The notes under the pieces: model-generated | Database searches by the model: none | Seen by the model: only the letters and a program-made list of their open reading frames with translations | Told to the model about the DNA's origin: nothing | DNA from: Dillenia suffruticosa | Lineage: Eukaryota; Streptophyta; Magnoliopsida; Dilleniales; Dilleniaceae | Direction: 5' to 3' | Length of the DNA stretch: 64,000 bases | Assembly: GCA_033439265.1 (NCBI GenBank) | Contig: JAVTVX010000026.1 | Coordinates: forward strand, 327,501-391,500 | Shown: piece by piece, positions 25,026-36,766 of the stretch | Numbering within the stretch: position 1 is the stretch's first letter | Layout of the letters: every line of letters starts with the position of its first letter | Made by a program: the position numbers and the translations under genes

Positions 25026-28000
25026 TGGTATCATAGCAAGTTTCGATCCCTTCTTCAAGATCGGGTGATCTCCTCCTTCTATCAACATTACCCAAATTCA
25101 AAATATAACTTCCATCCAATTAAAAGGAGGCAACTACTACCAATGGGTCAATGTGATGAAGAGAGCTCTAAATCTTCACAACTTGGAGGGTCACATTGTT
25201 GATGAAACTCTAGATGAATCAAACTCTTCATTTAAAGAATGGAAGAAAATGGACGATCAAGTATTTATCATTTTGCTCAATTCCTCATATGAGACTCACA
25301 AGGCAATGGTAACTTGTGCACCCAACTCCAAAATGGTATGGGACACAATATTTTCATCGTATGGTCAAGAGTCTAATCTTGAAAAAATTTTCGAATTAAA
25401 AAGACAGATCGCTAGCTTTAAGAAGGAATGAAAATACTTCCACAATACTTTGGAGAGCTCACCGACTTGTGGAACGAGCTCATGTCCTTCCGGCCGGACT
25501 CCATCGATTTAAAGATCATTTGGAAGAGGGGAAAAGAAGAAAAAATTTTTGCTTTACTCATTGGGTTGGATGATTACTTCTCAAGTTTTAGGCAATAAAT
25601 CCTTCGAATGATGGATTTTCCATCATTTGGGGAGGTTCAAAACATGATTCAACGGGCTGAAGTGAGCATTCGGTTGGAAGAAAGCTCTAAACAAAGAATG
25701 GAGGCTCAAGGGTTCCTTGCTCCTTCTGATGAATATGCTGCAGCCAAAGTAAGTCAACTTCCCAAGAAAAATGAGATATGTTCTCATTGTAAAAAGAGGG
25801 GTCATACAAAGAACAAGTGCTGATTTCTACATCCACAATTGAGGCCAAAGACATTCAAACCAAAGGAGTAACAAGGAGCAATGATTCCCCTCAGTTCTGG
25901 ACAGCAGGTCTATGCACAACATGTGAAGGTTCCAGCTCCCTCTTTAACTGATTTCGTAGCATTACAAAGTCAATTAAATGAAGTCACAAAAAGACTTCAA
26001 CAAATTGCTCCCTCAGTTGACAAAAATCAAGATACATTTTCATATTTAAATTCTGAAATTTTCTTATTGATTTGGGTATCGACTATCATATGGTTATGGA
26101 TAAAACCAAAGTTAAAATATTTAAAAATCTTTCTAACCATAAGATAGTTCGAATTGCTAATGGGTAAGATTTGAAAGTAAATCAAGTTGGGAAAATTGAT
26201 ATTTTTGGAAAAATTACAAATGCTTTATATGTCCCTAAACTTACTTGAAATCTATTGTCCATAAACAAAATCACTTAGAATCAAGGGTGTAGATTTGTTT
26301 TTGACCCAAACCCCGTTTCTTTTCAGATTCTCAAGTCGAATCGATTGATTGGTAAGGGTTTTAGAAAATGAGAACTTTACTTTTTGGATCAAGAACATGA
26401 TGTACTTATGGCTCATATCAAGGAAAACTCATCTCTTTGGCATGGGCAATTGCGGCATCTTGGTGATCAAGATTTAAAATGTCTATTCTCAATTTTAAAT
26501 TATGAGAATAGACATTATAAAGATTGTATTTTGGTCAAAGAAAACTGAATTGTGTATCCTAGTTTTCAAACTATATATAAAAATGCTTTTGATTTAGTTC
26601 ATTTTGATGTTTGGATTTCTCTCATTATTTCACATTTTTAGGATAAAAGTATTTCATCACATTCATTGACCATAAGACTAGATATACATGTGTGTATCTT
26701 TTAAACACCAAAGACCAAACTTTTGAAGCTTTCAAGAGTTTTGTGAAATCTGCGACTAAACTTTATAATGCCAACATTAAAGTTCTAAGATTAGATTATG
26801 ATGGTGAATTTACAAGTCTCAATTTTGAGAATTAACTTAAGGACAATGACATTATCCATAAACCATCATGTGTCTACACACCCTAATAAAATGAGGTAGC
26901 CGAACGTAAGAATAGACATATGCTAGAGATTACTAGGGCAATGACATTTCATACAAACATACCTAAGAAATTCTTGTGTGACGCGGTCAAAACCACAATT
27001 CATTTAATCAATCTCATGCCATCTGATATTTTGAAGGGATAATCTCCCTTAGAACTTCTTTTAGGAAGAAAATAAGAACTTTCTCATCTTAGAACATTTG
27101 GTTGTTCATGTTATGTCCATGTTTTTGCACACTTAAGAAACAAACTAGAGTATGGGAGGAAGTAAGTGTGTATTCATTGGGTATGCATCCTTTGAAAAAT
27201 GACATAGGTGTTATGATTGTTCTACTAACCGTACGTACATATTGAAGGATGTGATATTCTTGGAAAATGAGTTTTATTTTTCAGGAGAAGAAGCAAATGA
27301 AATTCCGAAGGAAGATGCTCAAACAACTACTTGAGATTTTTTAGTAACTCCCAATATTACTTAAGAAGCTGAGAATCTAACCAATCCTCAAGTAACCGAA
27401 GGAAGTTCTCAAAATGAGGGAGAAAGATCAAACCCTACGGATGAAGACCCACCTCCTGATTCAGGGGGAGATCAAATAACAAGTGAAGATGAGAACTCCT
27501 CACCAAGTTCAGAAGAACCAAATCATCCTCCTGTTCAGCTTAGGAGATCATAAGGTTTAGACTTCCATCATCAGAATGGGTCAATCGGAAATATCCCATT
27601 TATGATTACTACACTACATCTCATGTTTTTTCGAGCCATCAAGCATTCATGAATGGGATAGACAAGGAGATTGAACCCAAGACATTCAAAGAAGCTTCAA
27701 AAGATCCTAGATGAAGGGAAGCAATGATCAAAGAATTAGAAGCTCTAACTAAGAATAGCACTTGGGGGATCACCTCTCTACCAAAAGGAAAAAAGGCTGT
27801 GGGATGCAAGTGGGTGTTCAAAATCAAGTATAAGAGTGATGGCTCCATTGAAAGATACAAAACAAGACTAGTAGCAAAGGGATACACTCAAGTATATGGA
27901 GTTGATTAGAAGGAAACTTTCGCATCGGTTGCTAAAATGAACACTGATCGAGTATTTCTTTTGTTTGCAATCAACTATGGATGGAATATGTTCCAAATGG

Positions 28001-29208
28001 ATGTAGCAAATGTATTCCTTTAAGGAGACTTAGAAGAAGTATATATGCAACTTCTTCCTCAATGCCTCCAACATCAAGAAGGAGATGTATGTAAGCTACG
28101 TAAGGCAATGTATGGGCTCAAGCAATCTCCAAGAGTATGGTACGCAAAACTAAACCTTGCTTTTCTTAGTAATGATTTCACAAAATGCAATAGCGATTCA
28201 TTCTTGTTTATTAGAAAAAAACAATGATAAAATAATAATTACTTTATTTTACGTAGATGATGTTATAATAACAGGAAACGATATGCATCTCATTGATATT
28301 GTTAAAAATTTCTTAAAATCTAGATTTGAAATTAAAGATTTAGGGAGATTAAAGTATTTTCTAGAAATTGAATTAGTCTATTGCCACAATTGATTAGTTC
28401 TATCTCAAAGAAAATACGCTCTTGATTTATTGCAGCAAACATGAAAGCTAGGAACTAGACCGACTTGTAGTCCAGTTTCCACCTTCGGACCCTTAAAAGA
28501 CAATGAGGAACCCTATGAGAAGATCGAGAGATATCAGCGACTTGTAGGAAAGCTAATCTACCTCACTATCAGGAGACGAGACATAGCTTATGTGGTGAGT
28601 CAAATAAGCCAATACATATATGTTCCAATGAAGGGTCATTGGAGAGCAGCTGAGAGAATCCTCCACTACATCAAATGTTCCCCCGGATTAGGAATTTAGA
28701 TGAAGAAAAATAGAAATTCATAAATTAAGGGATACTAGGATACAGATTGGGTAGGTGACTCTAAAGATAGAAGGTCCACTACTAGATTTTGCATGTTCAT
28801 AGGAGGCAATCTAGTTGCATGGAAAAGCAAGAAACAAAACGTAGTATCTAAATCAAGTGCAGAGGCCGAATATATGGCAATGGCTACTAGCGCTAGTGAA
28901 ATAGTATGTTGAAGGCCCTAGTAGAAGAACTAGGGTTCAGGGTCACAACTCTCATCAAACTTCATTGTGACAATCAGTCCGCTATTCACATTGCCTCCAA
29001 TCCAGTCTTTCATGAACACGTTAGGCACATGGAAGTTGATTGTCATTTTATCCGAAAAAAAATAGAAGAAAAACTCATTATCACACCTCACGTCAAAGGA
29101 AAGGATCAGCTAGCGGATATCTTCACAAAAGGAGGGACCGCAGCTCGCTTACAAGAAATGTTGGGCAATGGGTACTATCAATATCTTCGCACCCAACTTG
29201 AGGGGGAG

Positions 29209-29635
29209 TGTTGAAAATAAACATCATTTAAAGCCCAGAACTTCTTAGCCTTTGTATCAAGTCCATTAGGATCCTTCTTGGGCTGCTCCAAGATCCCTCC
29301 AAAGAGGCCTTAAAGGCTTGTGGTCTGCCATCCAAAAAGGCCTTAAAGGCCTGCAGTCTGGGCATGCAAAGGAGCCCATAGGGCTCCCAACGGCTAGCAC
29401 CAACTAGCCGTTGGAACTGCCCAACGGCTGGTTGGTTCCAGCCGTTGGGAGGGGGCTGTTTAGCCCTCTCATGCTCTCCTTTGTTCTCTCCTTTTTCTCT
29501 ATAAAAACCCTTCTTGTGTTCCTTTGAAGGCATGAACAAGTGTTCAAGAAACCAATGTATTTGTATTGTGAAGTTCAATCAAAATCTCTCTAGTTTTTCT
29601 TTGCTTTGCTCTCTATTATCACTATAATTTCAACA
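29209..29635 (+). repeat. 3' LTR of copia family B
   Basis: 427 bp, TGTTGAAAATAAAC...TTTCAACA, preceded by the polypurine tract TTGAGGGGGAG at 29,198-29,208. It is very similar to the 5' LTR apart from the short internal duplications. Confidence 0.92.
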
Positions 29636-32600
29636 TAGATGACCAAGATCTATCGCAGTTATACATTCGTTACACTGCTCAAACCTTTTTTTTTTCTAAT
29701 TTACTTCCATGTCTTTGATGCGATAGAACAGATTTGCAATCAAATTTGGCATTCAACAAACTATGATGTTCATGTAGGGAGAAAGTGACCACCACTGCTC
29801 ATCATCAGACTCCCCACAACAAATTAGATTTGTTGCCAAGATCAAATGAAAGTTCAATATCTTCTTACGGATCCCAAGTTTTCTCATTTTATTTAGCCAA
29901 GCTATACTTTCAATAGGCTGCGAATAAAGTAGGAACATGTTGCTTATTTTCCTTATTATTATTGGGAAAATACTGAGTTTGTATGGTACCAAATGCAGAT
30001 TGTGGCAACATTTATATTAGGTGAACCGTATTTGTTTGATTATCAAATTGTTCCCTTTTCTTGTTCAGTGCTACAGGCTGGATTAAGGACGCCGATTTTG
30101 GTGAGATCTCATGTGACTGGTAGTGGGGGCAACTTGGGACGAGTTGCTTGTTATCAGAGATGATGTTGTCTGGGAATCCGAACCATGATAGATAGGAAAT
30201 GTGACACAAGCAAGTAGAACTGTGGTGTTTATGCTGCCTGGGCTTTCTTTTTTCGGCTAGGCTTAACGTTGCTTGTACGGTAATAACAATTTTTAGCCAT
30301 TCTTTTGGAAGTTGTAGAGTGTTGAAACTTTTTTCCCTCAACATTTTTTTTTGGGGGGGGGGGAGAAAAAAAGAAAAAATTAGAGGAATTTGAATTCACC
30401 GGTTGAAGAGATGTTGGCAATTTGCCACTTATAAATGTGTATGTTAACAAAATCTTTAGCTGTTAAAGCCCTAGAAGTGAAATTTGTATATATATTAATA
30501 GGCCAATTCTGGTATTGTGACTTGGCTGTTCTGCCTGGCAACTTATATTGGAAGGCTGGTCATGCATTTCCTTAAATCCCTGATCGATACACGTGATATG
30601 AGAAGAATTGATAAGAATTTTTTTTTTTTTTTTGGTACTGTGCATTTCTTTTGTTTCGATTTTGAAAAATAGAAAAAAGGAAGGGCGAAGAATTGATAAG
30701 ATGATTAGACAGATAATAGTGTAAATGTATGTTTATTTGCTTATTTTAGTGGAAAAAAATCTAATTAAAGTTGTGTTTTTGTATGAGAAAGCTAGTCCCA
30801 ATAATGAAATATCTCCAAGTGGATTTGAATGTTGGATGAACTTGATTCATGTTTGCTCACATATTGATACCATTGCAAGTGTGTGCTGTGTGTGCTGTGT
30901 GTGCTGTGTGTGCACAAGAGTACATTTAGCTTAGTTACAAGATTAGAGGACCTAAACATTTTTTGTTGGATCTGCAGAAGCATACAGTTTATTAGACACG
31001 TTACTGTAATGGGACAGGCTTCGCTTGGGTAAATCAAATTTATCTGTAACACAACCTTTTTAGGAAATATAAAGTTTTATAAATAAAAGTTAATTTTTTA
31101 CATAAAAAAATATATTAAAATTGTCACCATATCAATAAAACTTTTTGTAATGAAAATCAAACTAAAGTTCTAGGGACCAAAGTGAACCTCCTAGTCTTAA
31201 AACAATAGATAATCATGGACCCAACTAAGAAATCTGTACATCGGAACTTCATAACCTTCTCTTGTGTTGGTACAAAGAAATCACATGGATCATGGAGAAA
31301 TTTAGGGGAAAATTCATGTTGCATCATATTGATTTTCAATCCAGAGTATGTCCAGAACAATAGCTTCATCACAGTCCTCGCATGCAGTGTCTAATTTGTC
31401 ATGTTCCACAGAAAATTTTCAGACCAAGGTATGAATGAATTACTATTTAGCAACACATTATTTATTGATCTCATTTTCAACGTATACTTATTTATGCCAA
31501 AAGCTTGCACATACAACAATAGCATTATGTTCTCTTGCTCATCCCTCTGCTATGGTAGTTATATATAAAATTTCTACTACCAGTCGGAACTAAACAAGTA
31601 CCACGGATTGGAAAATGTATCACACTATAGGTACTGATTTCAATCTACCTCGCACGATTGCATTTGATATACTCCTTGCTCAGAAACGATTGATCTGTTT
31701 CTTTCTCCGGCTCCCTGTTCAACATAAACAATAAAACGGAACTGCAACTTTGAGGTGAGGAAATGTCAGCTAAATCATGCATGCATATAACAAGGGGCAA
31801 AAGGATTTCCAAATGGGAAGGTGCGACCTTAAGATCTTCATGTTTGGCCAAGACACGTTATTCTATTTGCATAAATCATAATGCATAAACTAAGTGTTAT
31901 AGAGGTCCAAAGGACTAGAATGAATAAGAGTTTAGAAAAATATGAATAATTGACAAATTAAAAAGATATATTTAGAAAAAAAAAAAAAAAAAAACAAATT
32001 TCCTTTACTCTATACTATTATTGTCCATTGCTAACAAATATAAATTTCCCCTAATTTTCTTTTATATTTGTTAATATAGTAAACTCTTAATAATATGTTC
32101 GATAATTTTTCAATTTTTTATTCAATTTCAAGTGGTGAGTTTTGGCATTGATTTGGATGAGAGATTGACAAAGAGAGGTTTGGTTTCGTTCGAGGGGAGG
32201 GAGAAGAGGAAGAACACGAACATAAATAGCACATAGTGTTGAATAAGAAAAAAAAGAAAATTATCTTACATACATAGAAGGGAAGAAATAGAGAAATAGA
32301 GGTTGAGGGAAGAAATACTAATTTATAAATAGGAAAATCATCATCATTTTCAAATTAATTAAACACATTCATTTATATATATTATATTCTAAAATTATTT
32401 TTATCTATAAAAATAATAAATTTCTAATTCCAAATAATTTTTAAATTACTTTAAATAGCTTATAATATTTCAAACATAAACATGGATAAATAAAAGAAAA
32501 TTTCAAAATATATAAAATAAATTCTAAAAAAATTATGAAATTATTTTCTTAAACAACTCATGGGCATTAAAGTTAAAGAAACACCATTTTCAACTTATAA

Positions 32601-35212
32601 TAATTTTAATGTTACTTTAAGATAATTTTAAAACTCGAAGAAAAAATATCTCGATATAATCTTTTTATATAATGCAAATATGAACGATATTTTTTTCATC
32701 CCTTTTTTTTTTTTCTCTTTCTCATGGTTCATCAATTGTTGGTCTCACATGGTATGGTATGGTAAGTTCATTGCATTGAGGCTCCTGTTATAAACCAATT
32801 AACTCCAAACATGGTCAATTATCACCTAAGGTTGTTAAATTTGGAGTTAACAATTTCTTCTTAATCCCAAATCATCTAATCCTATGTACAATTTAAAAAT
32901 AAAATTAAATTAAATTAACCAATACATTGCATGAAATTTATTTCTTTTTCTCGCTCAGGCTCTTTTAACTCAGATTATTTAGACAAAACTCGATTTAGGT
33001 GCACAATGGATTTTGTTAATGTTATATATTAGATGAATTTCAGGATTCAATTGAATCAGACCCAAACATTAGGGTGCTTAAACTATAAATGCATGCCTTC
33101 AATAGGAATATCAAAATAATAAATGTGTATCTCAACATAAATGAAATCAAATAAGGGTCTACATGACTTTGATATCATAATTTCGAGTAATTATATTCCA
33201 GTCGAATGTTATGTGTAATGCAAGTAAGCATTGTTGCCACAAAAATATTTTATATTACTGGCAATGAACTACTTTATCTAATTTGGATAAATCGAAATAT
33301 GAATATGAAAATATTAAAAATTACAAAAATATTAAAAAATTTAAATTAATGGATAAAATAAACTCTAGGACGTCAATTTCATCTATTTTTAATTTTTCAC
33401 ATGACCGAATCTTTTCAAATTCCTTAAATTTATTAACAAAAGAATTATTGTTGATGATGACAGATTTTTCTAAAATTAGATTCATTTAATGGTCATGCAA
33501 TGAAACCCTAATTCGACTAATCAAAATACAATAGTTATGCAATTCTGATTATGTCAAACTATATTAAGTTTTATGAAAAATCTGTATTCTAGGGTTTTCT
33601 CCAAAATCTTATATATGAAATTAATTTTTTTCAGTCCATTTCATAATTTCGTATGGATTTTATTGCTATGACTAATCTCCTACAATTATATTGATCATGT
33701 ATGTATTCAATCTCAAATTATCAAAATATAGATACCTATATGTTTGAAGCATTAATATGTACAATAAAATCTCATCACACAATAATCATAGCAATAAAAA
33801 CTTAAGGGAAAAAATAAATTCAAATCATACTATTAATAAAAAAATAGAATTCATCAAATTTTAGCAACAAATAAAGGTTTTGTGTTTGATTAGGAAACTT
33901 GTTGTTGTATGATAAGAGAATATCTTGTTTTTCCGACTCTTCTTTGAATTTAGAGACTCATGAAATAATTAGGAATTGAATTTCGAAAATCGATCGTTAA
34001 TATGCACTTAGTAGTTTTCTTTTTTTAACACGGAATTGACTTTTAACACTATAATAATTTTGACCCAATTTTCGGATATGTTCATGCTTGAATGAACTTT
34101 TGAACTCTTTGTAAAATTTGTAAGTCTCGAATTCTAGTTTCTAAATCAACAACAAAGTTATGCAAAAAATAATAATAACTATTTGTTCAGTCCGAATCTA
34201 GAAAATAAGTCTAATATTTCTTAAAAACAAAACCCATGAATTAAATAAGTATGAAATTATAAAATAAGATTTAAAATGTTCATAAAATTCTTAAATAAAG
34301 TTTAAAATAATATCATTAAGGTGCATTTTTATCATTGCCTATAATAACTAATATGGAATAACCATGATAGGCCATTGTACTTATGATCAGATGGGTAGGG
34401 TACATAATGTTCATTGGTAACTACGATAAACCCATCATAGAATAAGATATATTGTTTATCCCATCATAATTATTACAAGGATATAGGTATTACCATATAG
34501 GTCTGCAGTGTTCTCCAAGCCACATCAAAATCACGATAAATCCATTGTGACTATGATAATGCTCGATAGAGTGCTGGAGCCTGACGTCCAAGTCTCTAAC
34601 ACTACCCAAAACATTAATGGTTCACTCGTAGACCATTCGAAGCACAAGGGAAATAACAAGGTATGCAAAGTATAAGGACATGGAAATCGAGTTCTACAAC
34701 TTAATACCATTAATCAATGACCAAAAGCAGTGAGACCAATGCTAGAATGACAAAGCCAAGACTATGAGATTGAGAGAGAGAGAGAGAGGGATTATGGCGG
34801 CTAGAGTTTTGGTGGTGGGCAAGAAAGAGAGAGAAAACATTAAAGGGGAAAGTGAGAGAAAATGGTAGAGAGAGAAAGAAAGGGCATTTGATTAAAACTT
34901 TAAATTCTCTTTACTAGACACCTTAAAACTTTAGGTTTAAACCATTGTAACCCAAAAGGGGTCTTTAAAGGTTCACCTAAGGAGAGAAGGACATGCTCTC
35001 AAAGTCTCCCAATGAGGATTAAAGCACAATACAAATATTAAGAATGTAACAAAGGTAGAACCATGACTACTTATTAGGACTCCGGACAACAGAGTCTTCC
35101 TAACTTGGAAGACTACTGTAAGAAGTATGATATTGTATGTGTATTCAACAAGGGATGACATTTGGGAAGTCTACGAGTATCCTTTATCGGAGGTTGTTTG
35201 TTTTGGGGGGGG

Positions 35213-35293
<81 letters not shown>

Positions 35294-35597
35294 AACGAGT
35301 CGATTAACTATGAAAAATAAAATTTAAAAACTTAAAAAATCACCTTTTAGCATTATGAAAAATATTTGACATTAATTAGAAAATTGTTTCTATTGAGCAA
35401 ACATGTTTATTTATTTATTTATTTTTAAAAAGCAAGAATAATATAAAATACCCTTTCGTTTTATTATTATTATTTTTTAAATGGGAAGCCGTAACAGCTG
35501 CTAGGGCTGGAGGGTAAAAGGGGAAAACAAAGAAAACAGGGAGTAGCCGGTAAGAAGAGTCTCTCACCGGCTAGATATTACTCTAGCAGGTAAGCGG
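29636..35597. other. Intergenic region between copia B and the TBP gene
   Basis: No gene can be supported. 30,080-30,110 reads as a possible terminal exon after a TTCAGTGCTACAG acceptor (WIKDADFGEISCDW then stop), but nothing upstream confirms it. A 9-bp tandem repeat (GTGTGTGCT, about 4 copies) lies at 30,884-30,911, an A run at 31,977-31,994 and a GA run at 34,765-34,788. 31,900-34,500 is AT-rich with no recognisable element. Confidence 0.4.
35205..35290 (+). repeat. G-run plus (GA)38 microsatellite upstream of TBP
   Basis: Eleven G residues at 35,205-35,215 run directly into about 38 GA dinucleotides ending at 35,290. It lies about 310 bp upstream of the predicted TBP TATA box. Long GA tracts bind plant GAGA-binding (BBR/BPC) proteins, but a role here is only inferred. 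Confidence 0.9.
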
Positions 35598-35643
35598 CTA
35601 TATATATACAAAACCCAACAAACCTCCTCTCTCTCTCTCTCAT
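35598..35643 (+). promoter_or_regulatory. Core promoter of the TBP gene
   Basis: A TATA box CTATATATATAC at 35,599-35,610 is followed by a pyrimidine patch CCTCCTCTCTCTCTCTCTC at 35,622-35,641. This is the usual plant TATA plus Y-patch arrangement, and it predicts a transcription start near 35,635 and a ~400-nt 5' leader. Confidence 0.65.
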
Positions 35644-36031
35644 CAAACTCACGCAGACATCCCCCCCCCCCAGCCACACAAAACCCGTTCTTCAGAAGCA
35701 GCTCTCTCTCTAGTTTGTTCTATAAAGATCTATCATCCATACATATAAAAGAAACCCAGTTTCAAAATCTTGCCGCTCCTTCTGTTGATTCTTTTACCCC
35801 GCTTCTTCTCTCAATTTGAATTCAATTGATCTTAGGGTTTGCATCGGATAGTGAGAAAAACGCAAAACCCAAGAACCCCAGATCATCGCTTGGTAGAAAA
35901 GAAGCAACATCTGATCCGATCTTGATTCCTTTTGTCACAGACATACAACCCCCCTTTTTCCTTGATCTTTTGGAGAGTTTGATTAAAAAAAGGGAATTTA
36001 ATCAAATCTCATCAGGGGGTTGGAACAAGAT

Positions 36032-36728
36032 ATGGCGGAACAAGGGTTGGAAGGAAGCGAGCCGGTTGATCTATCCAAGCATCCATCTGGGATTGTTCCT
36101 ACTCTTCAGTTATTGCCCTCATCCCCCCTTATTTTTTGTTCTCTTCTTTCATTTCTTTTCGGGAATTAATTCATCGTTCGTGTCTCATAGATTTGGATGT
36201 GGGTTTGGATTGTGATCCTTGACCCTCTGTTCCTCAAATTTTATTATTGTAAATTTTTTGTTTTCTAGTAACATGATTTTTTTGGGGTTAAATATTTGTT
36301 TTTGATTACATTAATGTCCCTCATAGGAACATCGTCTCCACTGTGAACTTGGACTGCAAACTAGATCTCAAGGCCATTGCTTTGCAGGCTCGAAATGCAG
36401 AGTACAATCCGAAGGTATGTACGATTCGTCTCTCTACTCTGGACTGCGGTGCTTGTGATTGAGATTTATATGATATGAGCGACAATTTTGTAATATATTT
36501 ATTTTTTACAGCGTTTTGCTGCTGTTATCATGAGGATTAGGGAGCCCAAAACCACTGCTCTGATCTTTGCTTCAGGAAAGATGGTAATCCTTTTGTTTTT
36601 ACCGGTTGCGAAGTTAGTACAAAAATGGAGCTGTGAGACGGGGTGGGGTGTGGTGGTTTCCTATGTGTTGATCTGTTCATTTTCATTTGGTATTTCCTTC
36701 CACACGTCTTTTGGGACATGGAAAAGCT

Positions 36729-36766
<38 letters not shown>

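Larger units (their letters stand above)
24566..29635 (+). mobile_element. Ty1/copia LTR retrotransposon (family B), degenerate
   Basis: Complete structure: LTR, PBS, gag-pol, PPT, LTR. The primer-binding site TGGTATCATAGCAAG starts at 25,026. Gag runs about 25,140-25,830, ending in a CCHC knuckle (CSHCKKRGHTKNKC). The integrase zinc region SLWHGQLRHLGDQDLKCL is at about 26,435 and the integrase core at 26,640-27,180 (DHKTRYTCVYLLNTKDQTFE, NEVAERKNRHMLEITRAM). Reverse transcriptase at 27,640-28,400 has CKWVFKIKYKSDG, YKTRLVAKGYTQ and the catalytic YVDD. RNase H at 28,740-29,180 has [18 protein letters not shown]. Copia gene order (integrase before RT) is intact. In-frame TAA, TAG and TGA stops interrupt gag, integrase and RT. 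The flanking 5-mers TATAT and TAGAT are a plausible target-site duplication with one mismatch. Confidence 0.93.

Noticed and set aside
25026..25040. tRNA-like match
   Set aside because: It is the retrotransposon primer-binding site, complementary to the 3' end of initiator tRNA-Met, and not a tRNA gene; likewise 55,379 and 6,298.
35127..35327. Arg-Glu repeat open frame
   Set aside because: Translation of the (GA)n microsatellite; the same applies to the frame at 57,556-57,864.
35826..36215. 129-codon frame across the TBP leader and exon 1
   Set aside because: It has no ATG at its start and is out of frame with the conserved TBP start at 36,032.
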